Shown here one piece after another: positions 10,385 through 20,928 of a DNA stretch of 64,000 nucleotides. Position numbers and translations under genes: made by a program. The DNA lies in the NCBI GenBank assembly GCA_964017195.1, contig OZ024894.1, positions 31,212,388-31,276,387 of the forward strand. The letters run 5' to 3'. Position 1 is the first letter of the stretch. Each line of letters starts with the position of its first letter. The notes below the pieces were generated by a model, which had not been told where the DNA came from, made no database searches, and saw nothing but the letters and a program-made list of their open reading frames with translations. This DNA is from Siderastrea radians (lineage: Eukaryota; Cnidaria; Anthozoa; Scleractinia; Rhizangiidae).

Positions 10385-10530
10385 TAGTCCACCACAAAAA
10401 AGTCGGGAAATAACGGTAGCAATCAAGCACCCAACAAGCCCTACCATCATCCAACCCAGGAAAGAGAAATGACCCTCATGCTGGCTTTTCTTATCACCCG
10501 TATTCCACGGTGTACTTGTAGAGACAGCTG
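10385..10530 (-). CDS. Transmembrane exon of the decayed D8C receptor
   Basis: The acceptor TTTTTACTTCAG precedes a phase-1 exon encoding a polar stretch (AAVSTSTPWNTGDKKSQ). A hydrophobic segment of about 25 residues follows (FSFLGWMMVGLVGCLIATVI), then RLFCGG and a basic/aromatic start of the cytosolic side. This fits a single-pass membrane anchor in a type I receptor. The 3' boundary is uncertain: the frame stays open to 10205, but no strong donor stands out after the hydrophobic segment. Confidence 0.5.
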
Positions 10531-10773
10531 CTGAAGTAAAAAGCGGAAATGGGAATGCTTTAAAATGACCTGACTCAACACTTCTCGATCTGCAACTCAG
10601 TAGTATGGGGCAGCTAATTGATCTGACTTCTTTCTGGGAGTTAGATGTTCTCCTGGCACTTTACCTATCTCTTTAGCCGACAGCCCTTGTTCTCAGTTCC
10701 TCGTTCTAGAAGGGGAAGTTCTAAGATACTTAATCTAACTTGGTACCTTGGAAATGGTCGAAGAAAAACATAC

Positions 10774-10938
10774 CTCTAGTTGAGCTGCCATAATTAGCTT
10801 TTCCTGATTCTGTACTGACAAATTGTGTCGCTGGTTTCTTTGTTCGAAGCACTTTGCTGCCGTCCTCTGGTTGTGTAGTGAATGTCTCCTGTGTTGACTG
10901 CATCTTGAAATTAAACGCCCAAGTTGTTGCTGGCTTTG
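10774..10938 (-). CDS. 3' half of the linker exon, interrupted by the element
   Basis: Downstream (minus) of the inserted element the frame reads TTKPATTWAFNFKMQSTQET, then PEDGSKVLRTKK and VSTESGKANYGSSTR, to a strong donor (CTAGAG/GTATGT at 10774/10773) in phase 1. It is Thr/Ser/Gln-rich like the linker exons of the lectin gene. Its upstream partner is 19092-19151. Whether the two halves share one frame after removal of the element is not clear; the direct join at TA appears shifted, consistent with prior decay. Confidence 0.45.
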
Positions 10939-10940
10939 TA

Positions 10941-11091
10941 GTCAGGTGGCTTAACGCACAATAAAGGCTTGATTGTGACAAGAGCGATAAAAGCATGAAA
11001 TTTGGCACACAATTTGCTTACACCCTACCAAATAATATTAGAAGGGGTGCCCAAGTCAATCTGCTCACGATTCCGTTTTAAGGGGATATTT
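10941..11091. repeat. Left terminal inverted repeat of the 8.1-kb element
   Basis: It runs from GTCAGGTGGC to AAGGGGATATTT. It contains AAAAGCATGAAATTTGGCAC, ACCCTACCAAATAATATTAG and GGGGTGCCCAAGTCAATCTG, all found inverted at 18949-19089. Compared with the right copy it has about 10 extra bases (around CACAATAAAGG). Confidence 0.9.
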
Positions 11092-13500
11092 AGTATGCAG
11101 AATTCAAAACCGACAAAATGACTGGCGCCCAGACTTCGCTCGTCCATCCAACATGGCGGCGCCCTTGCTTTCCTGCTGTCCCTGTAAGTATCTGAACAAA
11201 ATGTTTAAGCTTCTTTGGAAATATGTTGGAGTTATGTGCAGAACATAAAAATAACATATATTTTTTTATCCATTTGAATGGTTTTAAGCCTGTTTTGAGT
11301 GAGATCGTTCGTACAGAAATGCTCCTGTTCTAGTTCGACTAGCTGCTCATCGTAAAATGGAGAGTACTGTAGACCTACTACACGCAAATACTATTCTCTT
11401 TTGTATTTTTTGCAATTGGACAAGTTTCAATCATTTTTAGCGGAGCTCGCGGAGCACCATGGGTAAGAAAATTTGGTAACCCGTTGATCCGAAAAATTTT
11501 GGTTCTGACGTCAGCGTACGTCCGTCCGTCCGTACAGACTCTGGGTGAGGGTGACGGGAGTCCCAAGACAGCCTGACCGGGGAGGTGGAATGACACTTTT
11601 TCTTGTAGCTGAAGTAAACAACATGGCGGCTGGTTCGTCGTACGGTCGTCTTTCAATACGATAATTGTAATACATTCTTGGAATGAAGACTTGTAGCAGT
11701 TCATCACGAAAAGGAAGAGGATTGCTATAACCTCGATGGCGCATATAGAAGATACTGGAGAGCTTGAAGGCAAGAAATCCTTGTTCGCGGACATACTTGT
11801 TTTTTTCAAAGCTAAGGAGATCTGGAAAGAACCCAGCGACTTTTGTTTAGATTTTCAAGGCCCTCTTTCAGTTCAGTGGTAAAGTAGATTACAGATTTGA
11901 GTGTGGATTTACATTGTAAAAATTGTTTAATCGAGCGACTTTACATGTTTAGTAAATTACGGTAATTTTCTTGAAATGTTTTAAAAACTTGTTTAAAAAT
12001 AGCTCGTAGTTCCCGTTTGCCGGCTTGCGAGTAACTTTACTCGAGGGGAAAATTGAATGCAGTTTGCTTTCCTAGGCAAACGAATGCGTCGTATGTGAAT
12101 GTCATTTCATGTTTTTGAAGGTTTCTTGTCCTTTTTCTGTGTTTATGCATTAATTTAAAGGAATTTTCATTAGTGAGCAATCTGATATTTAGGCTTCAGT
12201 TAACTTAAGCTTAATTAAGCTCAATTTCCTTTTGAACTTTAGTGCGTAGTTTTCAATATTTTTCTTAGAGGAATTCTACTGTATTTAATTCGAAAAGTGG
12301 AAATCGTGACTAGTTCTAGACTGAGTCTGTGTTGTTTTTCAATGTAGGTTGTTTTTCTTTGGCGACGCGTATTGGGTTGTTTTGACTAATTCGTATTTAT
12401 CGTATTTATTTAGTATTCAACACCTGAAGAGTCGCTCTGTCGTCATTTTTAAGTTTATAGTCTTAGTGTAAAGCTCCTTATGTTTTTTGTTCAGTTGTGG
12501 AATATTTTATCTTCCTTATATTGTTATATTTTTTAGCTTCTCCATATGAAGTGAATGACATTTCTGTCCCAATTTAGCGACTAAACTTAGACTCGCCGTT
12601 TCAGTGAGTGAGTTCAGTGTGGCATGTTTTCGTGATCGTTTTGTTTTTTGTTAAACCGCTAAGCCATTTCAGTGTGTGTTTAGTTACAGATCGAAATGAA
12701 ATCTTTATTTAAGTAACTATAAGCAAAGCATTTCTCGGTTTAAGTCTACGTGTATTTTGTCTAAAATGAGACTCTAAAACCTTCCTAAAATTTAATAGTT
12801 CAGGGTGTATTCTTGAAAGCGCCCGATTAATACTTCGCGGTTGAAAAACTTGTGCCATTTTCTCTTGATAATTATACGTGTGCTTGAAAGTTTCCGAAAA
12901 CATTTTTTGGAGAATTTTTGCCAGTAAACGGTTTGATGCCGGGAAAATATTATTTATTTTAGCAAGATAGATTTCGAGAAATGTTTCATGGTTAACAGAA
13001 CTAAGCAGCCAGAGGGATGCATTGGAATCAGTGAGAAATGTGTATTTGCATGGAAAAGTCTTTAAGTGGGTTTTAATTAGCAATTGTAGTTTTATAGGTA
13101 CTCTTCTTGAACTCTATAAGCTAGCTTTCGAAAGAATGCTACAAGAAGAGCTGTCGTTGAAAGTCGTACTGAAGTCTTCTCTTTGATGAAAAATAAGCCA
13201 GCTCACAGTTTCCTCAGCGGTCCGCATGTTTTCCTTTGCTGTTTTTCACCTCTTGGGGAATAACTGCACAACTAAAATTTACTGTATTTTACGGGCCAAT
13301 TAGCATGAAAGAGAGACGTGGAGCTCTGCTTTTAGGCTCGGCTAAATCTATATATTATAGTCTTAGGGCCTATCTTCTATATCTGTAGGTTCAACAAATA
13401 CTGTTAATTGTTTGAATTGTAGGGAGAAAAATGGCAATGTTTTTAAAGTGTTAAGAGCTCGTCACAGTGTAGCTAACTTGAAAGTCCATTTTTCTTCTAG
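11092..13500. other. Leader region of the 8.1-kb element, mostly a nested repeat
   Basis: Next to the left TIR is CAACATGGCGGCGCCC (ATG at 11153) followed by a donor-like CCCT/GTAAGTATC at 11184, a possible first exon. Joining it to the acceptor at 13500 would create a stop, so it may be untranslated leader. The rest is the nested repeat and AT-rich sequence ending in the polypyrimidine acceptor TTTTTCTTCTAG. Confidence 0.35.
11440..13362 (+). repeat. Interspersed repeat family R1, copy nested in the 8.1-kb element
   Basis: The left end TAGCGGAGCTCGCGGAGCACCATGGGTAAG... continues through AATTTGGTAACC and a CGTCCGTCCGTCC run. The right end reads GCTTTTAGGCTCGGCTAAATC and TATATATTA. The same two ends bound the copy at 24290-26396 and, inverted, the copy at 47963-48830. 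An internal TTAAGTAACTATAAGCAAAG block matches the 25.7-kb copy. No coding region is recognised. Confidence 0.75.
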
Positions 13501-15639
13501 GAGCTTTATCGGCAATGTCGGTTGATTGGAAAAGGTCTATAATTTGCCAGGAATCTACAAAAGTATCATTAAAGTGTCCATTAAACAGCCATGGACCATC
13601 TGAGGTCAACAAGGAAGCGTATGTGGCTTTCTTGCAAAATGTTAGCAGCTTTCGTGCAACAAACGCGTTACCCGTGGAGCTTAAATTTGCCGGCTATGTT
13701 CATGTAGATTGCCTTGTTCTTAATATGGCTTCCTGGCACAAGTCCTGTCACCTGAAGTTTAGTCTTTCAAAGCTAAAGAAAGCTCAAGAGCGTGCCGGCC
13801 GAAAACGAAGCGAAGACAGCAGAGCAGATAAGGAGGGAAGAACACCACCGAAAAGCAGAAAACGCCAGCCTGTTGAGCGATCGCTGTGTTTATTCTGTTC
13901 AGGAGGAGACGACAGCGATAAGCTTCACTGTTTCTCGATGCTTGAAACTGATAGGAACACCCGTCAAATGGCCCTTGCACTTGAAGATTTTGAATTGTTA
14001 GGTAGTATGTCAGATGGAGACTTAATTGCTATTGAAGCAAAATACCATTTGAAGTGTCTGATCTCGTTAAGAAATCGTTATAGATCATTCTGTGCACAAA
14101 AAACACAAGATTGAAACGATAGAGCGGAGGATGAAAAAATGGACGAGTCAGTAGCATTTGTCGAGCTGGTTGAGTACATTGAAGGATGTGTAGAAAACGG
14201 AACTCATCTGTTCAAACTTTTTGAGCTGTCGTCGTTGTACAACCAGAGGCTCGAAGATCTTGGAATTAAAAAGATCGTAAATAAAACCAGGTTAAAGAAT
14301 GCATTGTTGGAGCATTATAATGGCACTCTACAAGAACAAACTGATGGGAGAAACACTGTCTTTAAGTTTTCAGGGAGACAATAAGTAGCCTATTGAAGGA
14401 TGTCTTGAAACAACACGACTTTTCAGAAGATGCTGAAATTCTAGCGAAGGCTGCAACGATTGTAAGGAAAGACATTTTTGCTCACAAAGGATTTAATTTG
14501 TCCGGATGTTTTCCAATGGACTGCCAATCAAAATATTTACCATCTAGCTTAAAGTCTCTGGTTTCTATGATTCTAAATGGACTTAACATTAAGGATCAAG
14601 AGCATTCTGAAAGCCAAGCATGTTTAACAGTGTGTGAGACAATCATTTTGAATTCCAAGAAAAGATCCTGCAAGACCAAAGGTGGTCAGTCTCGCCAATC
14701 AGGATCTCGTGATACCTCTGTATGTTGGATTGAGCTTACATAGCTCAACAAGAAGCAAAACGGTTATTGAAAAGATGTATCAAATGAGCATTTCTACCTC
14801 CTACGATCGCATCATGGAAATAGAAGACTGGCTAGCGAGGTCTCTTTGTGAGCGCTACAGGGAAGGTGGATGCGTTGCACCTGCTTGTTTAAGAAAAGAT
14901 CTATTTTCTGTGGGTGCGCTTGATAATGTAGGTCATAACCCGAGCTCTACGACCTCACTCTCCTCGTTTCACGGAACTGGTATCAGCATCTTTCAGTTTC
15001 CAACGGAACGTGTACCCGGTGAAAGTAGGTCCCCAATAAAAGTTCCGCCGACAGCAACAGAACACGAAGGATTACCAGAAAGCTATGTAACGGTCCCTAC
15101 AGTCGCACTTAACACAAGTTCAGTTTCTGTTCCAGCCTGCAACATGACACCATGTCACGGCGACGACAATATTGACGACGCTATACAGCAAGAAGGTCAC
15201 TAGGTGAACCACGCTTTATCCAAACTCGGCAACGATGACGTAAGCGCTAAAGATTCCATCACATGGGCTGCTTATCACTCTAGAAATCAGCAACAAACGA
15301 ACGATCCGCCTGCTATAACAGCACTTCTTCCTTTGTTTTACGAAAAGGCAGATACATCTGCGATGATAAAACATGGTATGGATGTGCTAAGAGAAGCGAC
15401 ATCATTTCTCAATCCAGGTCAAGTACCAGTCATTACCCTGGACCAGCCTCTGTTTGCGAATATGGAGAAGATAGGTTCGTAGTAATGTTCGGTGCACTCC
15501 ATTTGGAAATGGCGATGTGGAGCACGGTTGGCGATCTCCTTGACGGTAGTGGCTGGACCACCATTTTAACAGAAGCGGAGGTGGCCTCTTCTGGCATTGC
15601 GCAAGGCTTACTAAAGGCATCTCATCTCACCAGAACAAG
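13501..15639 (+). pseudogene. Exon 1 of the TIR-element gene: zinc-binding N-terminus and helical region, frameshifted
   Basis: The acceptor TTCTTCTAG ends at 13500 and the first ATG is at 13515. The sequence begins MSVDWKRSIICQESTKVSLKC. It contains two CxxC/H/C-type units (ICQES... with WHKSCHLKF; LCLFCSGG... with YHLKCLISLRNR) that look like paired zinc modules. It continues as a helical region (EDAEILAKAATIVRKDIFAH, SLKSLVSMILNG), then ALDNVGHNPSSTTSLSSFHG and PVITLDQPLFA. Breaks: an in-frame TGA at 14112, a frame change near 14370, another near 14700, TAG at 15201 and stops near 15479. It ends at donor AACAAG/GTATTA. The GTAGCATTTGTCGAGCTGG stretch after the TGA at 14112 is in the same frame, so that is a single nonsense change. 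Confidence 0.6.
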
Positions 15640-15766
15640 GTATTATTATTTTAGCGACATTATCTTCATCATCATTATTTTTACTATAATTATTATTATT
15701 CGAGAATACACATTGACAGTGTTGCTAGGTTATTTATGCAAGATTTTATCTGTTATTTCACTTCAG

Positions 15767-16157
15767 ACATGCTCACCAAGTTACCTTACTGGCCATTCAC
15801 AGCATGAAGCAAGAAGCCTACATGGCTTCCGCTAGTGATGAAGCTTCACTTCCCGGTCCGAGCGCACCGCGCACGCAATTTCTCGATGTTTGTGGAGGTC
15901 CTAGAGCAACTGGTGCCATTATTCTCAGCCCTTGATCACACCAACTATGCCCGCTGGGTTCCCATTCATATCAGAGATATGAAATCTCTTCCTGAGTCCG
16001 TCAGATGTGAATTTCAGGAGCGTCATCACTGGGTTCTTTCGAAGACGGGAAACAAATTCTCTTCAATGCCGCTGGACCAAGCCCATGAACAGGAGAATAA
16101 GATGGTCAAAGGTTCTGGTGGTGCAGTTGGTCTAACTGAGAATCCTGTAGCCTTCAG
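15767..16157 (+). pseudogene. Exon 2 of the TIR-element gene: DQAHEQ/GGAVGLTENP block
   Basis: The acceptor TTATTTCACTTCAG leads in frame from exon 1 (codon split AG/A) into HAHQVTLLAIHSMKQEAY. A frame change near 15860 is followed by FVEVLEQLVPLFSALDHTNY, ARWVPIHIRDMKSLPESV, then LDQAHEQENKMVKGSGGAVG and LTENP. It ends at donor CTTCAG/GTAACG. This block is the most conserved part of the family as I remember it. The Asp, His and Glu residues of DQAHEQ are candidates for catalytic or metal-binding positions, but this is inference. Confidence 0.6.
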
Positions 16158-16498
16158 GTAACGGTACAGACAAACAATATAAAATTGTGCAACGTAATGC
16201 GTGTCTCTAAATAAACGCTGCGTCAAGAAGTGTGTACATGATGTTTTGTTTTTCGTCAGTATACACTAGATCTCGAAAAGGTATTCACATTTCGGGTTAT
16301 TTGGAACCGGGCAATAACAACAATTATCGAATAATAGAAAACTAGCCCTTATACAATTGCATGTCATTGCAAACAGATATATCATCATTACTGCTTGTAG
16401 CTATTAATACCTCCATCAATACGGAGTCATTCGCCCATTCCGTCACTTGTGATATGTAATCGAACATGCAAACATGAAAAACTACTGATTTTTTATAG

Positions 16499-17490
16499 AC
16501 GACGGATGCTGTCAGGTCCAGAGCTTTCAAGGATCATACACCAGTTCGAAGACCAGTTCCTCTCGGGTCGGGACCCGGACAACCCGAAGAACTTTCAGAA
16601 TCACGAGGCAGGCCGCGCAGCTTAGAAAACCATCCATCGGCAAGTGAAAAACCTTTGTGACGTGGTGAGACGAACCGGAAATCCCTTTCTTGACGACTTC
16701 CCTGAACTAGTCACTCTTGATAGCAGGGACTGTGCAGATATCAGTGTAGTTGAAGCAGTCGAGAAGCTTGACAAACTTGGTGAGGAGCAATACCAGAAAT
16801 ATCTAAATGGTGTAATCAAGGACCGCTCAAGTTCCATTCACAATCTGATAAAGAAGAATAATCTGCCTCTCTTAGGAAAGAACCACAAAAAGGCAACTTC
16901 AAAGCAAGGTAAAAAGATCGCAGTTCTCCAAAGCAATTTAAACCTGTTTGCCCAATTGTACGTAGCATTACAAAACCGTGAAGGAGATATGAGAGAGTTC
17001 TTCAGCCATGAAGTCCAGTCCTTTCCACCCGCACTGTCAGAGTTTGGAAACCTACGCCTTCCAAGTGCCAAGTCTGATCTCTTAAAATGTTTGCAGCCCA
17101 ATAGCGATGGACATACTAATTCACCTACTCAGTTTGACTGCAAAGTCTTGGATGGCGCAGTGATTGTCCACTGTCTCCCAACTGTCGAAGCTTCGACGTT
17201 TGATGAATACGCAGAGAAGGTATTCATTCCTCACCTCCAGCAGCAGCTCATTCAAAGCAAACGTGTCGATGTTGTGTGGGATTCCTACGTTCCTGACAGC
17301 CTAAAGGAAGCAACAAGGGAGAAACGAGGCCAAGGGATCAGAAGGAAAGTAGCTGGCCAAACGAAGCTTCCAAAGAAATGGATGATGTTTCTACGAGACC
17401 CTGACAACAAGTCTGAGCTGTTTTCCTTTCTGACGTTGAAGGTAGCGAAATTTCAATGGCCCCTCGACAGAACATTGTACATTACATCCG
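16499..17490 (+). pseudogene. Exon 3 of the TIR-element gene: long conserved middle domain
   Basis: The acceptor TTTTTTATAG at 16498 joins in phase to exon 2 and reads RRRMLSGPELSRIIHQFEDQ. One in-frame TAG (16623-16625) follows. A 284-codon open stretch then carries GNPFLDDFPELVTLD, SSIHNLIKKNNLPLL, MREFFSHEVQSFPPALSEFG and FDCKVLDGAVIVHCLP. It ends with a recurrent family motif VDVVWDSYVPDSLKEATREK, then RGQGIRRKV and KKWMMFLRDPDNKSELFSFL. It ends at donor ATCCG/GTAAGT. The open length and conservation show this exon decayed least. No match to a named catalytic domain is recognised in this part. Confidence 0.65.
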
Positions 17491-17583
17491 GTAAGTAACA
17501 GCACTAAAATGTATTTATTTATATTTGATAGTTATTACGGTGCTGTTAAATCTATAATACTCTGTTATTTATTTACGTCCCAG

Positions 17584-18173
17584 GAATATCTGTCATTTCC
17601 CATGGATCTGATTATGTTATCCGTCAGTGCAACCATGAAGAGGCCGACACCCGCATCGTCGTCCACGTACGCCACGCTCTGGAGAGGGGTGCAGAATCTG
17701 TCCTTGTCAGGACAGTTGACACCGACGTTGTCGTGATCTTTAAGTTGGAAAGTTCCATGATCTTTTAGCTTACAACCAACGTGCCAAATTGTGGGTGGCG
17801 TTCGGCATGGGGCGCCACTTTTCGCTAATGAACGTCAACGAAATCTGTTCTAACCCTTGGAGAGTCTAAGTCCCGAGCCATACCAGTTTTCCACGCATTC
17901 ACTGGGTGTGACTGTACATCGCAGTTCTGTGGCATCGGGAAAAAGACAGCGTGGAGAGCACGGGAATTAAATGGTCAAGTAACACCTGCCCTGGAGCACA
18001 TCGCGACTCATCCCTTCCAGCAGCTGACTGTCTCCTCAGAGATTTTCCAGAAGCTAGAGAGATTTACGGTCATAATGTATGACAAATCAAGTCTCCTCGA
18101 TTCAGTGAACGACACGCGACTGATGCTGTTTTCAAAGCGAAATAGAGACCTGGACAACATTCCTCCGACACAG
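17584..18173 (+). pseudogene. Exon 4 of the TIR-element gene: PIN/FEN1-like nuclease signature
   Basis: The acceptor ACGTCCCAG at 17583 joins in phase and reads HEEADTRIVVHVRHALERGA, then VRTVDTDVVVI. A frame change follows near 17740. In other frames come LWVAFGMGRHFSL and VFHAFTGCDCTSQFCGIGKK-TAW. Known: in FEN1/XPG-family PIN nucleases acidic residues (ExE, DxD) bind metal, and the second acidic cluster precedes a GCD-(x)n-GIGxKxA helix-hairpin-helix turn. The order here is the same: HEEADTR, DTDVVV, GCD, GIGKKTAW. This supports a flap-endonuclease-like fold. At least two frameshifts make this copy inactive. It ends at donor ACACAG/GTAAAA. Confidence 0.65.
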
Positions 18174-18324
18174 GTAAAACAAAGCGTTAGCGGAAGGTTA
18201 TCGATAAAAAGAAAGTACGGAGTTTTGTTTTAATTTGATTAGTTTGCAACTTGATAAGTAGGAAGAAAACACCTAAAAGAAGAAAAAGAACTTGAGCTTA
18301 CTCTCTAAACAATTTAAATTCCAG

Positions 18325-18627
18325 AATGCACTCCTGCAGCATGCTCAGAGAACAGTGTATCAGGCAGGAATTTGGACGACATCGGAGCGCTCATTGCAGG
18401 ACGTTCCTTCCCCTGCAGAGTTTTCATGGGCAAAAGGAGAGGACAACCAGTGGCAGCCAGTTTGGATGACTATCCCAAAAGTCTCAAATGTTTGCAGAGA
18501 GCTTATCAAATGTACCTGCAAAGGACGCTGCTCACGCTGCAAATGTGCAAAAGAAAAGTTGCAGTGCACGCCATTGTGGAAATGTGAATGTCCAGAGAGC
18601 AATTCTAAGAGTGATGGGCATTTCTGA
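18325..18627 (+). CDS. Exon 5 of the TIR-element gene: C-terminal CxC cysteine cluster
   Basis: The acceptor TTAAATTCCAG at 18324 opens NALLQHAQRTVYQAGIWTTS, SPAEFSWAKGEDNQWQPVWM, then a cysteine array CRELIKCTCKGRCSRCKCAK, LQCTPLWKCECPE, to the stop TGA at 18625. The spacing of CxC pairs resembles the CXC/tesmin-type zinc-binding modules; here it would be the DNA- or RNA-binding end of the element protein (inference). The frame is intact. The right TIR lies about 320 bases downstream. Confidence 0.6.
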   Translation, partial: NALLQHAQRTVYQAGIWTTSERSLQDVPSPAEFSWAKGEDNQWQPVWMTIPKVSNVCRELIKCTCKGRCSRCKCAKEKLQCTPLWKCECPESNSKSDGHF

Positions 18628-18948
18628 GGGTTTTAGCATTCAACGTGAGAATTCCCGATTCTACCAGATTTAATGTACGAAAAGACGCGATCAATTTGCA
18701 CGCATTAGTTCCGCTTTTCTGTTGCAGTTTTTTGTCCTGTGTTATCAGCCGAGCGAAGACTAGGTACTAGTAACTGTAATGTGGTTTTGTTGACACTATT
18801 TTAAATGCAATCTTTTCCAAAATAACAAAGTTTATAGAGAAGTGAGAAAAACAAGACAAAATTGCAAAAATTCATTTCAAATAGAGGCAAAATATCGGTT
18901 TTGAAAATAGAGCCACAGGTTACCCAACCCTGATATCGGTCAAAACCG

Positions 18949-19089
18949 AAATATCCCATTAAAATGGAATCGTGAACAGATTGACTTGGGCACCCCTTCT
19001 AATATTATTTGGTAGGGTGTAAGCAAATTGTGTGCCAGATTTCATGCTTTTATCACTCTTGTCACGATCAGGTCGTTAAGCCACCTAAC
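18949..19089. repeat. Right terminal inverted repeat of the 8.1-kb element
   Basis: It is inverted relative to 10941-11091. It reads AAATATCCCATTAAAATGG, GATTGACTTGGGCACCCC and AATATTATTTGGTAGGGTGT, and ends CGTTAAGCCACCTAAC. TA follows at 19090. Confidence 0.9.
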
Positions 19090-19091
19090 TA

Positions 19092-19151
19092 TTGTGCTTG
19101 GCACTTGGCTGCTGACTAGAGTTTGCGAAGTTGATGGCTCATTTGTTGAAG
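19092..19151 (-). CDS. 5' half of the linker exon, upstream of the insertion
   Basis: On the minus strand the acceptor TCTTGTCTTTTTAG precedes a phase-1 reading ASTNEPSTSQTLVSSQVPST, cut off by the element at the TA at 19090. The same VPST core occurs in the linker exon at 5695-5771. The other half of this exon is at 10774-10938, 8.1 kb away. Confidence 0.5.
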
Positions 19152-20276
19152 CTAAAAAGACAAGAATATCTCAACCATTCAAGAAATAATACAATCAGTG
19201 GCAGTAGAAAAAAAGAAAAAAACACAACTTTCACTCAATGTCAGACGATAACTAAATACTATCTTATGAGTGATTATTACTAAGCCAATCTCTGCATGTG
19301 TACTGCTGACAAAAATGCTGATTAAGGCCTTGGAGTAAAGCGACGGAGCCCTAGAGCCTCTAATTTTCCGTCTTAGAGCCCTGGAGCCGTAAGCCCCTTT
19401 GGGGTCCTGTCGAAATTAGCTGGCTAATTAAGCACGCGTGACCGGACCTGGACCAGGTTGAACGGTCAAGAATCCGTGGGAATCCTTGAAGCGATACCTT
19501 TACATACACGTATAAAGAAATTGGCTCAAATTCGTTGACGATGGGAATTCGTGTAGTTAAGCATTTTTAACCAAGCGAGGTCAAAAACGATTCAGTGTAA
19601 AACAAAGATTTACAACCCACAAGGAATTAAAGTTCAAATTGTCTGATCAGTTTTCACCGGGAGATTTGAATCTTCTTTGGGAATTAAGTAGGGATCAATT
19701 TGCATCCAGGGTAAGGTCGGGGTTATAGTTGGCATGACGAAACTTAAGACGCTGAAGTTAGGGGTGGGCGAACGTTTTGTTTGCAAGGCATACTATAGCT
19801 ATGTTGATAAGATATCATGACCGGAAAGTACTTCTTTAACAACCACACTAGTATAGTTTTCATGATGCCCTCGGTCTTGACTCGGACGGTGAATAACATA
19901 TTTATGTTTGCTTCTAGGGGATAACCTAAGCATTATTCTTAAGCGTCAGGGATGCAAACTGCAGAATTTTTTAGCCTAAGAACAGTTGTCACTTATTGAC
20001 GTTGATTTTAAAGAATCGAATACATGCAAGGTCAACATTGCCTTTCTCGCGTGGCAAGGCAACCGCTTATTAAAACATCTTTAGTTTTCGTTCACACCAT
20101 CTCAACTCGACTTCAACTTATTTGCTAATTTTGAGCGTAGCCGAATGATCGCTACACGCATATGGTTCCACATGCATGTAACGATCCCGGTCTTTGTTAA
20201 TTGGCGTATACGAAAAGGAAAACAGATATGAGTACGAAATAGTTGTTTTTAATTGGCGCAGATGATAATTACATAC
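19152..20276. other. Intron-like region of the decayed receptor
   Basis: No gene is seen. It contains a run of imperfect CGGAGCCCTAGAGCC / GGAGCCGTAAGCC words at about 19345-19410, reminiscent of a dispersed repeat, and otherwise AT-rich sequence. Confidence 0.4.
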
Positions 20277-20608
20277 GCTTCCGCAAAAGCGTGATTTCCG
20301 GCAGTACGGAATGGTGTCGGCCCAACTGAGTTCGATTGTTTACAAACATTGAACCCTCCGCAGTTACGAACAGTGATGTTCGTTACCTCATAACCGTGCC
20401 CCCAAATAATAACTAAAGCACGCTTTGCGTTGAACATGATGCATGGCCATGGGTTCCTGACAATAAAACATAGTCGACAAATGTTTCAGGCATTTTATCT
20501 CCAGTTCTTACAATGCCTATAAGAGTGTTGTCGCGTGGGAAAGGAAGGTCGCCATAATATGTTTTTATTCTACTGAAGTCGTTAATGATAGTGTTTAGTT
20601 GAAACATT
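20277..20608 (-). pseudogene. Degenerate D8C-domain exon
   Basis: It aligns by eye with the intact exon at 6244-6618: acceptor ...CTACACAG, then AATGTTTCAAC, then the shared YGDLPFPRDNTL, ETFVDYVLLSGT, NITVRNCGGFNV and VGPTPF segments. Differences: an in-frame stop and a 2-base insertion near the start, loss of the PGW segment and of several cysteines, and deletion of the central APGW...KVCF part. The donor is weak (GC/GTATGT). It is therefore a dead domain exon, next to a signal-peptide exon that is still intact. Confidence 0.65.
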
Positions 20609-20928
20609 CTGTGTAGCTTTCAAAATGAGATAATTCTTATGACATTTTATTCATGCACACAACGATGAAGGCATTAGGATCTAATCGAGTTTCACTACTA
20701 CAAAGAATCTTATTAACCTGGCTAAAACGCCCAACAATTAAAAATAAAAGAATCCAACCGAACCGACCAAAACAGATGGTCATTTTAAGGGCCAGGAGTA
20801 GTTGTAACATAATCAAGTAACAGTAGCAGCATTTTTAAAGCGCAATGAGCAATCGTTCTGGCCGTATTACAACGGTAAGATATCATTGGTTTGCATTCTG
20901 ATCAACTAATATTTGCAATCGTTTTTAC

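Larger units (their letters stand above)
10941..19089 (+). mobile_element. 8149-bp TIR element carrying a PIN/FEN1-like nuclease gene
   Basis: The ends GTCAGGTGGCTTAACG (left) and GTTAGGTGGCTTAACG (right, reverse complement) start inverted repeats of about 141-151 bp, highly similar apart from one ~10-bp indel. TA flanks both ends (10939-10940 and 19090-19091), which fits a 2-bp target duplication. The outside sequence on both sides is a receptor linker exon, so the boundaries are supported independently. Inside are one spliced gene on + (exons 13501-18627) and a nested unrelated repeat (11440-13362). The encoded family is one I recall as a multi-copy hypothetical protein in cnidarians and other animals. 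I do not recognise it as a named transposon superfamily. This copy has several stops and frameshifts. Confidence 0.75.

Noticed and set aside
11153..11183. ATGGCGGCGCCC... with a good donor, a possible coding first exon of the TIR-element gene
   Set aside because: Joining to the acceptor at 13500 creates an immediate stop; kept only as possible untranslated leader.
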